Assembly (NCBI GenBank): GCA_016630905.1
Contig: WBMQ01000015.1
Coordinates: forward strand, 1-64,000
Direction: 5' to 3'
DNA length: 64,000 bases
DNA from: Capillidium heterosporum
Taxonomy: Eukaryota; Entomophthoromycota; Entomophthoromycetes; Entomophthorales; Capillidiaceae
In this document: one piece after another, positions 1 through 12,019 of the stretch
Layout: every line of letters begins with the position of its first letter
Numbering within the stretch: position 1 is the first letter of the stretch
Program-made: the position numbers and the translations under genes
Notes under the pieces: generated by a model
Told to the model about the DNA's origin: nothing
Database searches by the model: none
What the model saw: only the letters and a program-made list of their open reading frames with translations

Positions 1-2347
1 CTCATTGAAAAGTATTAGTCAATTAGTTAGACGTGCTGCTCCATTAGGATATTCATATTTTTGCTGTAGCGAAACAATTAGTGATACTAGTCGACTTTGA
101 GCTTATTGGATTCTTTGATTTTATATTCATTAGCTCCCAATTGACGTCGATTTTCATAATGCTAGAATAAATTCATTATACTAGATATAGGTCTATATAA
201 TGTAGGTAGCAGAAAAGCATTCATGATTTTGAATTATTTCAAGTTGATATATCTAAGGACTGGTAAGGTTTGCTATATATCTTTTGCACAAGGTATGTTC
301 ATAGTTTTATTTTGTATTTGACTATGACAAAAATTACTTCCTTATATATGTTTAATTTTAATATTCGTATTAATTTAATCAACACGTAAACGTAAATGTT
401 TTTTAGATTTCTATATATATATCTCCTCAGGTATGTTCGAAAGTCTACACTTTTGAATCGATTAATGGTTGTGTAGCACCAGAGTATCTTAAGTTTAGCA
501 TATGTTTGATCTAAGTGTCTAAAGCAAAGAAGTGAGACTATATGTTCTTAAAGGTTGGTGTGTATTTTTGGTATAGATGTGGTATTTTTTAAAGTATAAT
601 TTACAGTCTTATACCATTCTAGCTTATTAAAAATTGAAACAGTTTCGGTAAAACTATGTTTGAAAGATACACAGCTATGATTAAGAATCATTTATTTTAG
701 CGACGTTGGTCTTGGCTCAGCTAGATAGAGTAATTTAGGTAGTTGGATCTCCAGACTGTCCAGCTGAAGGTCCAGGTTTGGTCCAAGCCAAAACGAGGAC
801 TTCAATTCTTTAGATCCGCCTTTGAGTGGAGCTGCCTATGCTTTTAATCCCCCATTTAGACAGCCGCCGTAGCAATTTAATTGCCCTATATATGAATATT
901 TTTGGAGCAAAAATAGCCGAGTGCTATGTTTATAATAAATTAAAGGTGATATCAGCTTCCCATCGTTACCGGGTATATAATTTCAAAGCGTTTAGGGGGT
1001 TTTTTTTGCAGCCTTGTCTCAAATGATCAAATATAGCTCGCTTTTACTGCTGGTCCATTTCTATACTTTAATGACAAAAATTTTTTGGGTGGGATGTGTA
1101 GTTGGGATCTAGCTCAGCAGCAGTCAACTCCATCTAGATTTTCCCGATGAATTCACTGCTTCTGTCAGTCAAGCTTCCAAAGGAGCTTTAGCTTTGGTTT
1201 TTAAGAAAAAGCGTATGTTCAAATCGGGATATAATTATAGTAAAGCAACCGAAACGGGTTTTTCTTGATTCAGTAAGCTTTCTGTGCTAAATTAGAAATT
1301 TCTTATTAATGTTTATAAACCGTACTTTCTGCTTGATATATGAGAATTTCTTATATCAATAAGTACAATGATAGGGTTATGTAATCGTATAGAATACTTT
1401 TAACGATATCTAACACTTAGTAACAATTTGGCAGCAGCAAAAAGTATTTTCATCGGCAGCCGCTCCTTCAAGTTCAAACTTGATGCGAAGGATAATTTTA
1501 GTGTATGTTTACTGAAGTAATACTAAATATAACGCATAGGTCGACATTTATAGCCTGGTTAAGTTATTGTTATGGCGATAGATGTGTTGGAATTTAAAGG
1601 AGTAGGGCTAGACCGACTTTGCATAATGCAATTAATTCAAGTAAAAGTTGGTGGAGGTAAGGAGTTTCAGCGTTGTTGTTAATACCTTTCCTTATATGTC
1701 GTTGGAAATATCGACCCAGCCCTTTATCTCTAATGCAAATAACCTTTTTGAAAGGTTTTCGATATAGAAATAGGCTGTAGGATTTCTCTAGTTTTACAGC
1801 GTTATCACTTGAAGGTCCTTTGACTGCTGCTTGGCTTTTAGTGGATATGCCAAAAAAGGACAGGATTCCAGCTACATTATCCTTCTAACCTTTGCTAAAC
1901 TTATCAAGTGCTTACCCCATCTTTCAACAAGGCACCGTTATTGAGAAGTTTGAGTCTAGAAATGTCTAGGTTGATGCCACTCTAAATCTCAAACCAAATT
2001 TCTATAGTTAGTTAGCAGATGTCATTTAAGTTTTAAACTTATCTAGGTTGCACTTATAGCTCGGTTAAACTATTATGAGTAGCTATAGAACCTGGCACCA
2101 GCTCTACAGTTATGGATATAAACCGATCAGAACAACCACAAACACCAGATCAAGACCAACTTAGTAGACACCTGACTACCACACATCAAATCGTAAAAAT
2201 TTTACCTAATGAGGTCGAATCTAGATTCTAGGTAAAGTGCTGCTAGCTATTTTAAGAGAAATTCAAATCTCTGCAGTCCTTTTTATAACGATGCCATTCG
2301 AGCATAACTTGTGCTAGAGCAAATGTAATAGCTACCAAAGTCAAATC
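1..2347. other. gene-free AT-rich region
   Basis: No reading frame here looks like a protein. A slightly GC-richer patch at about 740-860 keeps a short open frame rich in Gly, Pro and Ser, and another lies at about 1145-1215. Both are closed by stops and have no recognisable homologue, so they could be old gene relics. No tRNA, rRNA or repeat array was seen. Confidence 0.5.
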
Positions 2348-2357
2348 TATATATAAA
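2348..2357 (+). promoter_or_regulatory. TATA box of homeobox relic
   Basis: A TATATATAAA run lies about 42 nt upstream of the ATG of the homeobox relic at 2399. The same TATA-to-ATG geometry is seen in front of most other genes in the window, so the promoter looks intact although the gene is broken. Confidence 0.5.
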
Positions 2358-2398
2358 GCATCCTCCTCACCTCAAACTGCTACCTCATTTTATAAAAA

Positions 2399-2923
2399 AT
2401 GAATTCGCAGTTCCACATCATCTATCAAACCAAGACCAACAGTGAGAAAGTAAACGAAACTACTCAGTTCAGCAAGTTGAATTCAGACGACAACTCCAAC
2501 GACGAGTCCAAGCGAATCTCCAACAAATCTCAGCATACCAAGATGCGATTGGAAGTCGGTCTTCCAAGTGTACCCTAACCCTTGTGGCGACCTAAAAGCT
2601 GCTTTGGCCATGGAATTAGGCCTAGAGCCACGCAAGCTACAATATGGTTTCAAAATAGGAGGGCCAAGGAACGAGCTTTATCTAAGAAAGCTTCGCCACC
2701 TAGCAACTCGGCCGAATATCCAACTACCTGTAAAAAAGATGGTAGTAACCGTCCTGAGTTAAGTACCAAAGCCCGTCTCAGTGAGTTTTCTTCTAGTCCC
2801 AAGCAGTACGAACTACACGAGAACCATCAGACTGGCGTCTCATCCTCCCCTATCAAACGGTACCGAGGCTCCCCTTCCTCGTCACCGACCCACCCCATGA
2901 ACATACTTAACTTAATCGACTAA
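2399..2923 (+). pseudogene. homeobox protein, frameshifted
   Basis: The ATG at 2399 opens a frame with a basic stretch (KRISNKSQHTK) like the start of a homeodomain, but it stops at 2576-2578. The homeodomain continues in the +1 frame (about 2562-2640: VFQVYPNP, then LKAALAMELGLEPRKLQ, helices 1-2). It returns to the first frame for recognition helix 3 (about 2643-2690: IWFQNRRAKER) and runs to the stop at 2923 with a Ser/Pro-rich tail. WFQNRRAK is the diagnostic helix-3 motif, and PRxxQ before it is usual in fungal homeodomains. Two frame changes within 100 nt, near 2550-2562 and 2640-2645, cannot be explained by introns. They mean a recent pseudogene or indel errors in the assembly. The product would have been a DNA-binding transcription factor. 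Confidence 0.75.
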
Positions 2924-5900
2924 CCTACATATGTACATTCCTATTTATTCCTATAGCGGCTTACAATAAAATTGCACTTTCAATATATTTTAGCATTTTA
3001 ATTTAATAATCTACCACCTATATTAGAAATCCAACATCAGTTTGGAGCTAAAGTTTAGCCTTCCGGGTAAGCCAATTCTACCAACTATTAAACTTTGAAC
3101 AAATTTGGATATGGCTTCAAAAGAATGTTCCTATTTCAAAGCTATGTTGGGATGTTGACCGCTTTACCGACAAAAATGGACATAACTCAATTCCTCCAAT
3201 ATTTGCCTATGAATCTGACAAATTTATTTTCTAAATATTTACCAGCTCATGTCACTTGCTATGGAGATGTGCTACCAATAAGGAAATCAATATATAGATA
3301 TGTTTTGTAAAGAAAGGAAAGTCAAGTAGATTTGGAAAGTTACCCCTGCAATCCTTTGCTAAAATTCACCAAAATTATATCGCTGAGCTGCATCTATATC
3401 TCTATTTGACGATATAGCGCTACTTTAATCAACGGATAATGAACTGTCTATCCAAAACAGGTTTTATAAGGGCGAACAAAGAAATAGCGAGAATGAAATA
3501 AAAATTATATGGATGAGAATAAGCTATCAAATACCAGTATTTTTATAGGTGATGAGGCAACCTTTAGAAGATGAAAAGTTTTTTGAAGTTGATGTGAAAT
3601 CGGTATATACCTACTTTGAGCACACCACTACAAAGGTTAAGAGATGTCCAAACGCGAACGTTTGGTTCCGAGAGTTTGTGCTATTTGAAACCCATCGAAT
3701 TTAAGTCGGAAGTTGATATGTTCACAGTACAGCCATACCTTCTCAAATCGAAGTTGGCCTCCCCTAATTCATATCACTTTTTGATACTAAAAATTCAAAT
3801 CATTTCTATAAACGATTGAATTTGATAACCACGTTCTCAAACCTCATGTAGCTGAAGGTTGTGCTACCTTGTTATCCTTATCGCTATGTTCTCTTAATGA
3901 CCCCTCACTATTACATTCTGTACAGGCACCCACAGAACAAGAATATTCCTGTAACTTTTATAGAAAATAAAACCATTTTAACAAAGTTTTTCCTCATGAA
4001 GAAGGTGAATAAAGGTGTACTATCGTTAAAGCTTTAATATATTAGTTACTGGAACATATGAGTATAAGGGTATATAGGTAGGTTTGGTTTCTAAACCAAT
4101 TAAAGTTTAAGGACGTAGCTACAATAACACTTTAGATTGGCAGGTCTTGGCGGTCATTGAATATTGACACAGGTTGCCCATCTGACTTGTGTAAGATATC
4201 CGAATTTCTCTTATATAGTCACTGAGTCTATTTTGATAGTATGGAGCCGTAAATTTATATTAGGGGGCGAATGTTTTTCATATATTTTGGAATGAAATTG
4301 CTATTTAGAAATAGTACTTGCCGTAATAGTTCGTTTCTGTATAACTCACCTGGTGCTATTCACTTGTACTTTGATTGTGGAAATAGGTTCTTACTAAATG
4401 GATATATTTATAATGTATTGGAGGTTGATAGGGGGTTATATTACTTTGCCTTATTTATGTATTGCATTCCTACCATATGAAACTTATATCGAATCAATAC
4501 AATACGTGATCAAGTGGAAGTATGTGTTGCAAGAAGATTATCAAAAATTGCTGAGTCTACCCGTCCCTATAATATCTATTTTGTATGTAAATTAATCAAT
4601 GCTATGGAAGCTGGAAAGCATATGTTTGAGCGCCACTTTGAGAACATGCATTGAAGTCAATATACCTTTAGCTTCGGTTCTAAAAAATAGCTATATATGG
4701 CATTTTCTTATACCTTAACCGGTTACATATACCTGATTCTCAGAAACTTTATTACAACTTTCATTGCAATAGCTGCTTTCCGATTATCCACATCCCAGTC
4801 TGAAAGCAAATCGAATTGTATAAGAACAATGGACCTTCCGATCCCAATTGCCATCCTGCGAAAACCTTAGTAATGGTGAATCCACTATCAACCTCAACAT
4901 GCCATAAAAGTCCATTTTCCTATCGCCATTTCTTCGATGTCCTCACTACTTCAAAAGGCGCCATACACATAAACCAGACATGTTAGTAATTTTTACTAAT
5001 ACTTTTTCCGCAATAGATCTCAGCAAGTTTTAGGCAAAGGTTAAGTTATCAGTGGATTGCTTTTCAAACAAATATATAGGTAGCTGAGCTTTACCCTATT
5101 TACTTGGACCCTTCAAAATATCCAGTACAAACTAAACTTCTATTGAGTTTGGACCTAAATCGGATTAACTAAATTGGAAAGGAAGGTTTGTAAAGTAAAG
5201 AACCAAGCCACTTCTATACATGATTGTAAAGGAAGCTTCAAAGTGACATCGAGCGGTAGACCTAGACTTTGAAAGTATAAAGCGGCAGGAATAAGTTCTA
5301 TTGTGTTTACATTTACTCCATAAATAATGGAATGGAACCTTACCTACCTTAAACTTGATGGTAGGTATATACCTTTTATATTATTTTTTAGATGCGATTA
5401 TATTAAAGTTGTCGAAATTATCTAAATTTGAAAAACGAATGATGTGTTTAAGTATTAAGGTTAATAAGCTTTTGAAGCCATATATCGGAGCTCATAGACA
5501 AAAGATATATCCCACAAATGGGACGTATTTAATTTCAGTAAAAACATCCCTTTAAACAAGTCATATACCTCCCCTTAAAAGCTTTTGCAATCCCAACACT
5601 AGATTTTTTAAATGAAGTATATATATTGAACTAAAACATACTAAAATTCGCTGTTACTCTACCTTCTAACTTTGGTATCGGAGTTCTTTGATTTTGGAAT
5701 AGGTTGTAGAGCTAGAAAATTAATGTTTGGATCGAATGGAATTGATGACTTTACTCTAAAAGTCAAAAGGCATATTACAAAGCCTAGATTGTCTTTTACA
5801 TATAGAAGCTTTAAAAGTTGTGGTTATCACTGGTATCCTACCCTTTGTTTTTGCGTGTTACTTTAAAATCCATTTGAGCTCTAGCCAGCTCTTTGTTGTA

Positions 5901-7582
5901 GGTTTCAAAAATAAGGCGACGTAGCTATCATAATCGGCTGGGAACCGCTTCTTTTATGGTAGATATAAGGCTGTCAAAGTTTGGGGTATCCTATATCCGA
6001 TCAGTAGTTGATTTTGATCACTTTGGGAGGATGGTGGGGCGGCAAGGGAAAGTCCTTTAGATAGCGATATTGTAGGCGCTTTGTCATTAATGAGATATAG
6101 GTTATGTACAACTGGGCGGGTTAATCTCGGCGTATTAGGGTAATGGTAATATATTTATGAGTGATATCACTATTAAAGTATAAACAATATAGTTTAGATT
6201 GATTATAAGCTATACACTTTAATAGCCACTCTAATGTTCAAGGTACCTTAGCAACTTGCCTATAAAGTTGATTTCTATGATGAGTATTCGTATATACTAC
6301 AGAACCTTACAAAACAGCTACGACAGTGGTTACTAAATTGATGAAATAAAGGTTTTGAGCTATATCTCCGTTCACTTGCGATTGTATTTTAAATATCCAT
6401 TGTAGTGGGTAAGTAAGTGTTGTCAAGAAACTCCAATTCAACAACTATAATGATGGATGCATTAATTTAAATCAATAGTGTGATAATAAGGCGATAAGTT
6501 TGTAATTTTATAGGTTACTAGTGTTGCTATTGGAATTACTCGAGCTTATCAAAATATATACTAAATTTGATATATCTACAACCTTTACCATCCTTCCTTA
6601 TATTGAAGTTGATTAAAATTAGTTTATCAAATCACCTATAAATTATAATATCATTTATCTGTTTAGAGACTTTGGCCTAACAGCTTCAAAATAGATATAT
6701 GCTTTGTAAATCGGAAAGGATAAAAAGTAAGTCTTTTACTTTGAGCATGATTTTAAATATACATTTCATATCACTTGCAACAGTTCACTTTTAATTGCAT
6801 TGCGGTCTTAGAAAGCAAAATTCATGATGGCTTAGATCGTGTTGTGGAGTGTCGCTGTTGATATTAACGGTGAAATTAAGGTAATGAAATCGGATATTGG
6901 TATCAAACTTTTATCTTAAGAGTAGTATAATCAGTTTATGGTAAATTGGAAACAAAATCAAAATGTTTGAGGTGTATTAAAAGTAGAATTGTAAATGATT
7001 GAAAATATATAGTTTGTAAAATTATCCTTTACTATTAAGTATTTATTTAGCATATATATACTAGATATCAATATAAATTATAGATATTAGTATTTTGATA
7101 TTTGTATTATAATTAAAACTTCAATTTTTACATATTTTGATGATATAAACTAAAGTGATGATGAATTGATATTACAAATTTGATCAGTGAAGTGTCAATG
7201 GTTTTTTTATAAGCGGTATTAACAATGCTAGTACTATTTTAAATATTGTGCAGCTGTAAGCTTGGAAACAGAGGATTGAAGATTACTGGCACGGGATAAG
7301 CTTGCATTTGAGAAAAGAATATAATAGATCAATAAACATAGACGCTTCTTCAGAATCTCTTTCTCAAGTTGTTAAATTATGAAGTATTGAAATTTATAAA
7401 GTATATTAAGGTTTAGATTGGCTAATAATTGGATCCTACTAGAATGTTTAGAAATATTCTCCAATTTTTATGAAGTTCGGCTTTGAACCAATGAACTTGG
7501 AATTTCGGGAACACATAAAAGTTTTTGTAACCGAATACTTCCTCATTTCAATAATCAGATAGAAAATAGAAACCAAAATAAG
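2924..7582. other. long gene-poor AT-rich region
   Basis: 4.7 kb without a gene I can support. Short open frames (for example 3095-3310, 3616-3819, 4271-4595, 5355-5555 and 5672-5866) have AT-driven composition, no convincing starts and no domain. An AATAAA-type poly(A) signal follows the homeobox relic at about 2964. Somewhat GC-richer patches at 4780-4980 and 6000-6130 may be gene remnants but could not be identified. Confidence 0.5.
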
Positions 7583-8246
7583 ATGCGGTTGGTAAGAAAT
7601 CTTTTAGTACGTACCCAAATCTCGACACGAGTATTAAGTAACAGTCGTTCCATTGCCACTACCCAATACCTACGTGAAGAGAAGAATAGTAAAGATGCTG
7701 AGAAGGAGGCACCCAAAGCTGAAGAATCAGTTGAAGATTTGAAAGCCAAGCTGGCCGAAAAGGATAAGCAAGTTGCATCGATGAAGGTACTATATTTTTA
7801 AAATTCTTTGTTTAATCTTGTTGAAGGACAACTACCTACGTTCGCTAGCTGAGATGGAAAACTTGAGACAACGTAGTGATAAGGAAGTTGAAAAGGCTAA
7901 GCAATTTGCCATCCAAAAGTTCGTCAAAGATCTTTTAGGCAGCTGTGATGTCCTAACTATCGCATTGAAGACGGTCACCCAAAAGAATTTAGACTCCATC
8001 CCTGAGCTCAAAGATTTCCATACTGGAGTTGACCTGACCGAGAAAGAACTGATGGCCACTTTAAAACGTTACGGTGTAGAAAAGATCGAATGTGCCGATA
8101 ATTTCGATCCCAACTTGCACCAAGCTCTCTACCAAGCTCCCTGTCCCGGTAAAGAAAGCGGGTCCATCTTGTCGGTAGAGAAGTTAGGATACACTTTGAA
8201 CGGTAGGGTCATACGACCAGCTCAGGTTGGAGTAGTAAAAAACTAG
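7583..8246 (+). CDS. MGE1: mitochondrial GrpE nucleotide exchange factor
   Basis: Two exons, 7583-7786 and 7827-8246, joined across a 40-nt GT-AG intron, give a 207-residue protein (yeast Mge1 is 228). The N-terminus is basic and rich in Arg, Ser and Thr with no acidic residues (MRLVRNLLVRTQISTRVLS), a typical mitochondrial presequence. A Lys/Glu-rich coiled-coil stretch follows (about 35-110), with the GrpE core DNYLRSLAEMENLRQR spanning the splice junction. The C-terminal beta domain holds the family signature (FDPNLHQAL, then GYTLNGRVIRPAQVGV). GrpE proteins release ADP from matrix Hsp70 during protein import and folding. The intron is supported because the upstream frame hits a stop just inside it and splicing restores the conserved frame exactly. 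Confidence 0.95.
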
Positions 8247-9074
8247 ATTGGTATGCCTGCTTTGCACTACCTCCAGTCCCTCATTTGAATTATGGATTTA
8301 TGTTGTGGGTAAGTGGAACTTTTAATTTGGTACTTTGAGGTTTTTTGGAGTGTTGCTTGTTTAGATAGAGTAAATGAGATAATAGTAAGTGTTTTTACAT
8401 TTTAATAGTTGGCTTTTATTTATACAACTCGTACTTAAGTAAATAAATATGTATTTTTAATATACTGTGTACTTATAAAAACACTTACATAAGTTTTATA
8501 TTCATTGTTTAAGTATATATTTCAGTTTTTATGTATATACATTCCTATCATATATAAAACTATCGATATTCAAATACGTGTATGATGGTTGGCAAAAATT
8601 ATAACCCTGGACTCTAATCTTAGTGAAGATGTTCAGCATTTCATAAGTGAACAAGTTCTCAAAAAAGTATATTAAACAAATGCCATTTTTAATCATACTT
8701 GAATGCAAAGTATTGGCATACTTGACTGAAAACTAGGTCCGTTTAAACTAAAGTTCGATGACAATCGAATATTCAAATCGATGGAAAGGTTGGGGTCTTA
8801 TCCAAGTTCAAGCTATACCACGTTAAATTTCCAAGGATCTTCAGAATTTTGAAAAGGTGCTGGTACTCCTAGTGGAAAGATTGGGAAGGTGTAAAGGGGA
8901 ATTTGTGGATTCAAGGAAGAGTGCAAGCTTGCTTCCCCGGATGTTTTTTGGGAACTGGATCGTGGTATTAGTTTGAAAAAAATTAAAGTTGTAATTTAAC
9001 TTGTTTTTTAGCCTTCTCCAACAACATATACATTTCATTGTGCTTTAGTGTATCTACAAAGGTAGCGATAAAAT
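8247..9074. other. intergenic, no gene seen
   Basis: 3' flank of MGE1 with AATAAA-like signals at about 8441-8447 (aaataaatatg). The rest is AT-rich, and no coding frame is supported. Confidence 0.5.
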
Positions 9075-9482
9075 CTATTCTAGAATTGTACATTCCTTGT
9101 ATAGCCAATATTTTCCTTGAGATACACCGTTATCGAGGCCTAGTCCCTTTAGTAGACTTTTAGTTAAGGGGCAGCCAATCATTAGCACCCATTTGTAAGT
9201 AAGCAAATGTTCTGTTTGGGGGTGGGGAATAAGGCTCTCCCGAAACCTTGGCCAATATTTGGATAGGTTGAGATAAAGTTTACTATCCTTATTTGTGCCA
9301 ATATTTTTACCTATCCACAAATAGCGGTACCTGAGATTGTTATAATAGATGTATCTGAAACTTGGGTTGGCGTCATATATTGGTTTACTGCATACGTCCT
9401 GTAAAGGATCCAACCTACAAGATAAAGTTTCACCTCCAGATGTCAGGAGCTGCAAGGTAGAGTTGAAGGAGATCCACCTCAA
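9075..9482 (-). other. orphan reading frame, possible gene relic
   Basis: An open frame of about 135 codons on the minus strand with balanced composition (Trp, Tyr, Leu, Pro, few low-complexity runs), which is unusual for this AT-rich DNA. A stop lies just upstream of the 5' end and there is no ATG before the middle, so it would have to be an internal or last exon or a truncated relic. A sequence ending in AG sits at the 5' edge and could be a splice acceptor. Leu/Tyr/Trp spacing such as YLNLSKYWPRFRE is loosely like leucine-rich repeats of fungal F-box proteins, but I do not recognise a family. Confidence 0.3.
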
Positions 9483-10810
9483 GTTTTAAGACAAGTGTGC
9501 ATTCCAACAATTATGTTACTATTGTATTCGAAAACTTAACCTTAACTGTATATTTGTGAAAGTGTTGGAGTGTAGGGCCTTCTGTACTGAAATGCAATTT
9601 AAACTCCGCCGATAACCAAAGCTGAAGCTGAGTTAGGTCTGTAGTCCGTCCAATACGAACTGACACTAACAATACAAACGACGCTAAAGTTTTGTATAAT
9701 GTTAGTTGAACTGTAGTCTTACGTTAAAACATTTATAATTGTGTATTTATATTTCCGATTGATCAAGCTTGAGAATAGAGATAATCTTCATGACTAGATA
9801 TATCCATTTTGTTCCATAATTAATGTTATCTAAAATATGTTCCATGCCAAAAGTAATTATTTCTTCGAACCTGTTGGTTCTACCTATTCACCTAAAACAG
9901 CTTTGTATAAAAGTATTGACAGATATATTACTAATGCATACAGCTGTTGACTCTTCATTTCTTATTCATTACCTTCTCATATGTATTCAATAAACTGGTG
10001 ATTGGTAACTTGTCACAATAGCAGCTGTGTAAACAAATTTAGTGGAACAGATTTGACTAAACCATATTCAAAGTATATTGAGCGGCTAAAAAAGTATAAT
10101 AAACTGTTTAGTAAAAGTTCAATTCAACTGATGAACATTAATAATAACCTCGATTTAGAACTATTGCCACCTATACTTTTGGTAATAATGATTATGGAAA
10201 TGTTTTCAGGTCGTTAAACTACAAACCAACACTAATAGATAAACTCAATATCCAACTCTTTTGGTGTAAATATTATAAATTGGATTGAATCACCCATTTA
10301 TCAACCATATTTTATCTAGTATACAAGTAGTGGATTTGATATCGACCGTTTTAAATACGATACAGTACAGTACAATTCAGCATCCAAGTCATTAGCACAG
10401 TCAGCCTGCCATTGACTTTTCAACCCACCTCAACCTTTTAAATTTCCACCCCCAGCCAGATAAAAGCCAATTTATCAAACGACAGCCAAAGAATTGTATA
10501 TCGACCCCAGAAACCAATCTCTCAGCCAGCGAATATAATTAGAAACTAAATTTTTAAACACGCCTTTAAACTGTCGATTAAAATTATTTACCCCTAACCT
10601 GGTTTTCATCAGAACTAAAATAATATCGTCTATTTAAATAGTCTAAAGCGTCGCATTCAGGAGCATCTCCCTTTTCCATAGTTATAAAAACATCAAATTT
10701 AGCATCATAGTTCCTTTTATTCCCTCTCCCAACATTTTTAATTTCTCAAGCAGGCATATCGGCCCTATCAACACCAACACCAACGCCTATCCCTGCCAAC
10801 TTTAAAACCG
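9483..10810. other. intergenic with long pyrimidine-rich leader
   Basis: No gene seen up to about 10330. From about 10360 to 10810 the DNA becomes C/T- and A/C-rich and poor in G, ending in short CAACAC repeats just before the next ATG. This looks like a long 5'UTR, possibly with a leader intron ending near 10750, of the gene at 10811. Confidence 0.45.
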
Positions 10811-12019
10811 ATGACGTTAATACTAGATACACGTGCCGACAACTACGGAAACCTGTACAGCGGATCCGAGCCCAAATCCTCCCAGGACCTCGAGCGAAGA
10901 CGGCGTAGATTCTCGTGGGTGACACCAGTGTTCCGCACTGACTACAAGGATAAAATGACCTTGGAAGAGTTCATCAAGGCTTCCGAAGTTGCCACTAGCC
11001 CCAATCCGACCCCCGCTCCCGAACTGGACAGTGACAGTAAATCCATAAGTTCGGTCGCCAACTCGCAGTCCAACTCTTTGCACGAATCCAGTTCCGATAC
11101 ATTGTCAGTTGACAATGAGACCATCGCCAACGAGAAAGGGAGCTCAGACATTGATTTAGACATCAACGCAAGCTATGACAGTTTAAAATTCCTAAAAAAC
11201 CTAAAGTTCAAGCAGGGTACCTTCACCAACGCTCTAAAGTCTTTTCTGAGTATCAATCGGAAGTCGAAATCCAACAAAAAGTCCAGCACTGTACTACCTA
11301 TGGATACAATTGACGACAAACCGAATAAAGACAAGAGGGACTCCATAGTTCTGGACGATGACCTGGTCAAGCAGGTTTTGAAGGATCAGCTGAACACCAG
11401 CTTCACTATTGCCGCACCTATGGCCAATACTAACAACACTAACATTACCGCCAACAACTCCCATTCCTTACGTAGGGTAAAGACTCAAGAGTTTAAAAAG
11501 GCGAGCCTGTTCAACGAAAATCTCAACATAGCCAATACCGACGATACAGTAGACCACGATAAGGAAAAGAAGGGTGCCCATATAACTCGATGTTACACCC
11601 TGGACGAACGTGGTCACTTCAAAGTCCAACCCACTCAACCTTGTGAACCCCAGCCCTTAAAATCCATCCTCAAAACTACCTTGAACCACCAACTCCCCCA
11701 AGTCCAGCCCAACAAGCAAAGCAATCGACTATCCATGATAAGTTTCAAGCGCAAGTCCATTCCCCACCTCAACTTCAACTTTTCCACAATCGCCAAAGAA
11801 GTCGATACTAAGAAGAAAATCAACAAAAAGTTCCGGTTCAACGAGTTTGTTATAATATTCGAGACCTATTCTCAGGATGAGTACGACCGACAATGTATGA
11901 GCTTAAACTTTGAGAATTTGGATACTAAGGCTATCAAATTGGAGTTGAATAATTTCAAGCTGTACGAAATGGAGGTCCACGAGGATTCTAGGGTCTATAC
12001 TCATCTCCTGAGGCTTTGA
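10811..12019 (+). CDS. fungal protein with Bni4-like C-terminal motif
   Basis: 402 residues, intronless. Most of it is low-complexity and disordered (Ser/Asn/Asp-rich at 60-130 and 195-260) with basic patches such as DLERRRRRFSWVTPVF at 27-42. The only conserved-looking part is the C-terminus. About 335-362 reads KKFRFNEFVIIFETYSQDEYDR, quoted in two parts as KKFRFNEFVIIF and ETYSQDEYDR. It is followed at about 376-400 by LELNNFKLYEMEVHEDSR and YTHLL. A block with this pattern, an RVxF-like start, a T-x-S/x-EYDR core and an ELNxFKxxEMxVHxxSRxYTH end, closes many fungal regulatory proteins including Bni4-type type-1 phosphatase partners. I infer a phosphatase-binding or cell-polarity regulator, and the exact family assignment is from memory. 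The start is the first ATG after a G-poor leader. Confidence 0.75.
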   Translation: MTLILDTRADNYGNLYSGSEPKSSQDLERRRRRFSWVTPVFRTDYKDKMTLEEFIKASEVATSPNPTPAPELDSDSKSISSVANSQSNSLHESSSDTLSVDNETIANEKGSSDIDLDINASYDSLKFLKNLKFKQGTFTNALKSFLSINRKSKSNKKSSTVLPMDTIDDKPNKDKRDSIVLDDDLVKQVLKDQLNTSFTIAAPMANTNNTNITANNSHSLRRVKTQEFKKASLFNENLNIANTDDTVDHDKEKKGAHITRCYTLDERGHFKVQPTQPCEPQPLKSILKTTLNHQLPQVQPNKQSNRLSMISFKRKSIPHLNFNFSTIAKEVDTKKKINKKFRFNEFVIIFETYSQDEYDRQCMSLNFENLDTKAIKLELNNFKLYEMEVHEDSRVYTHLLRL

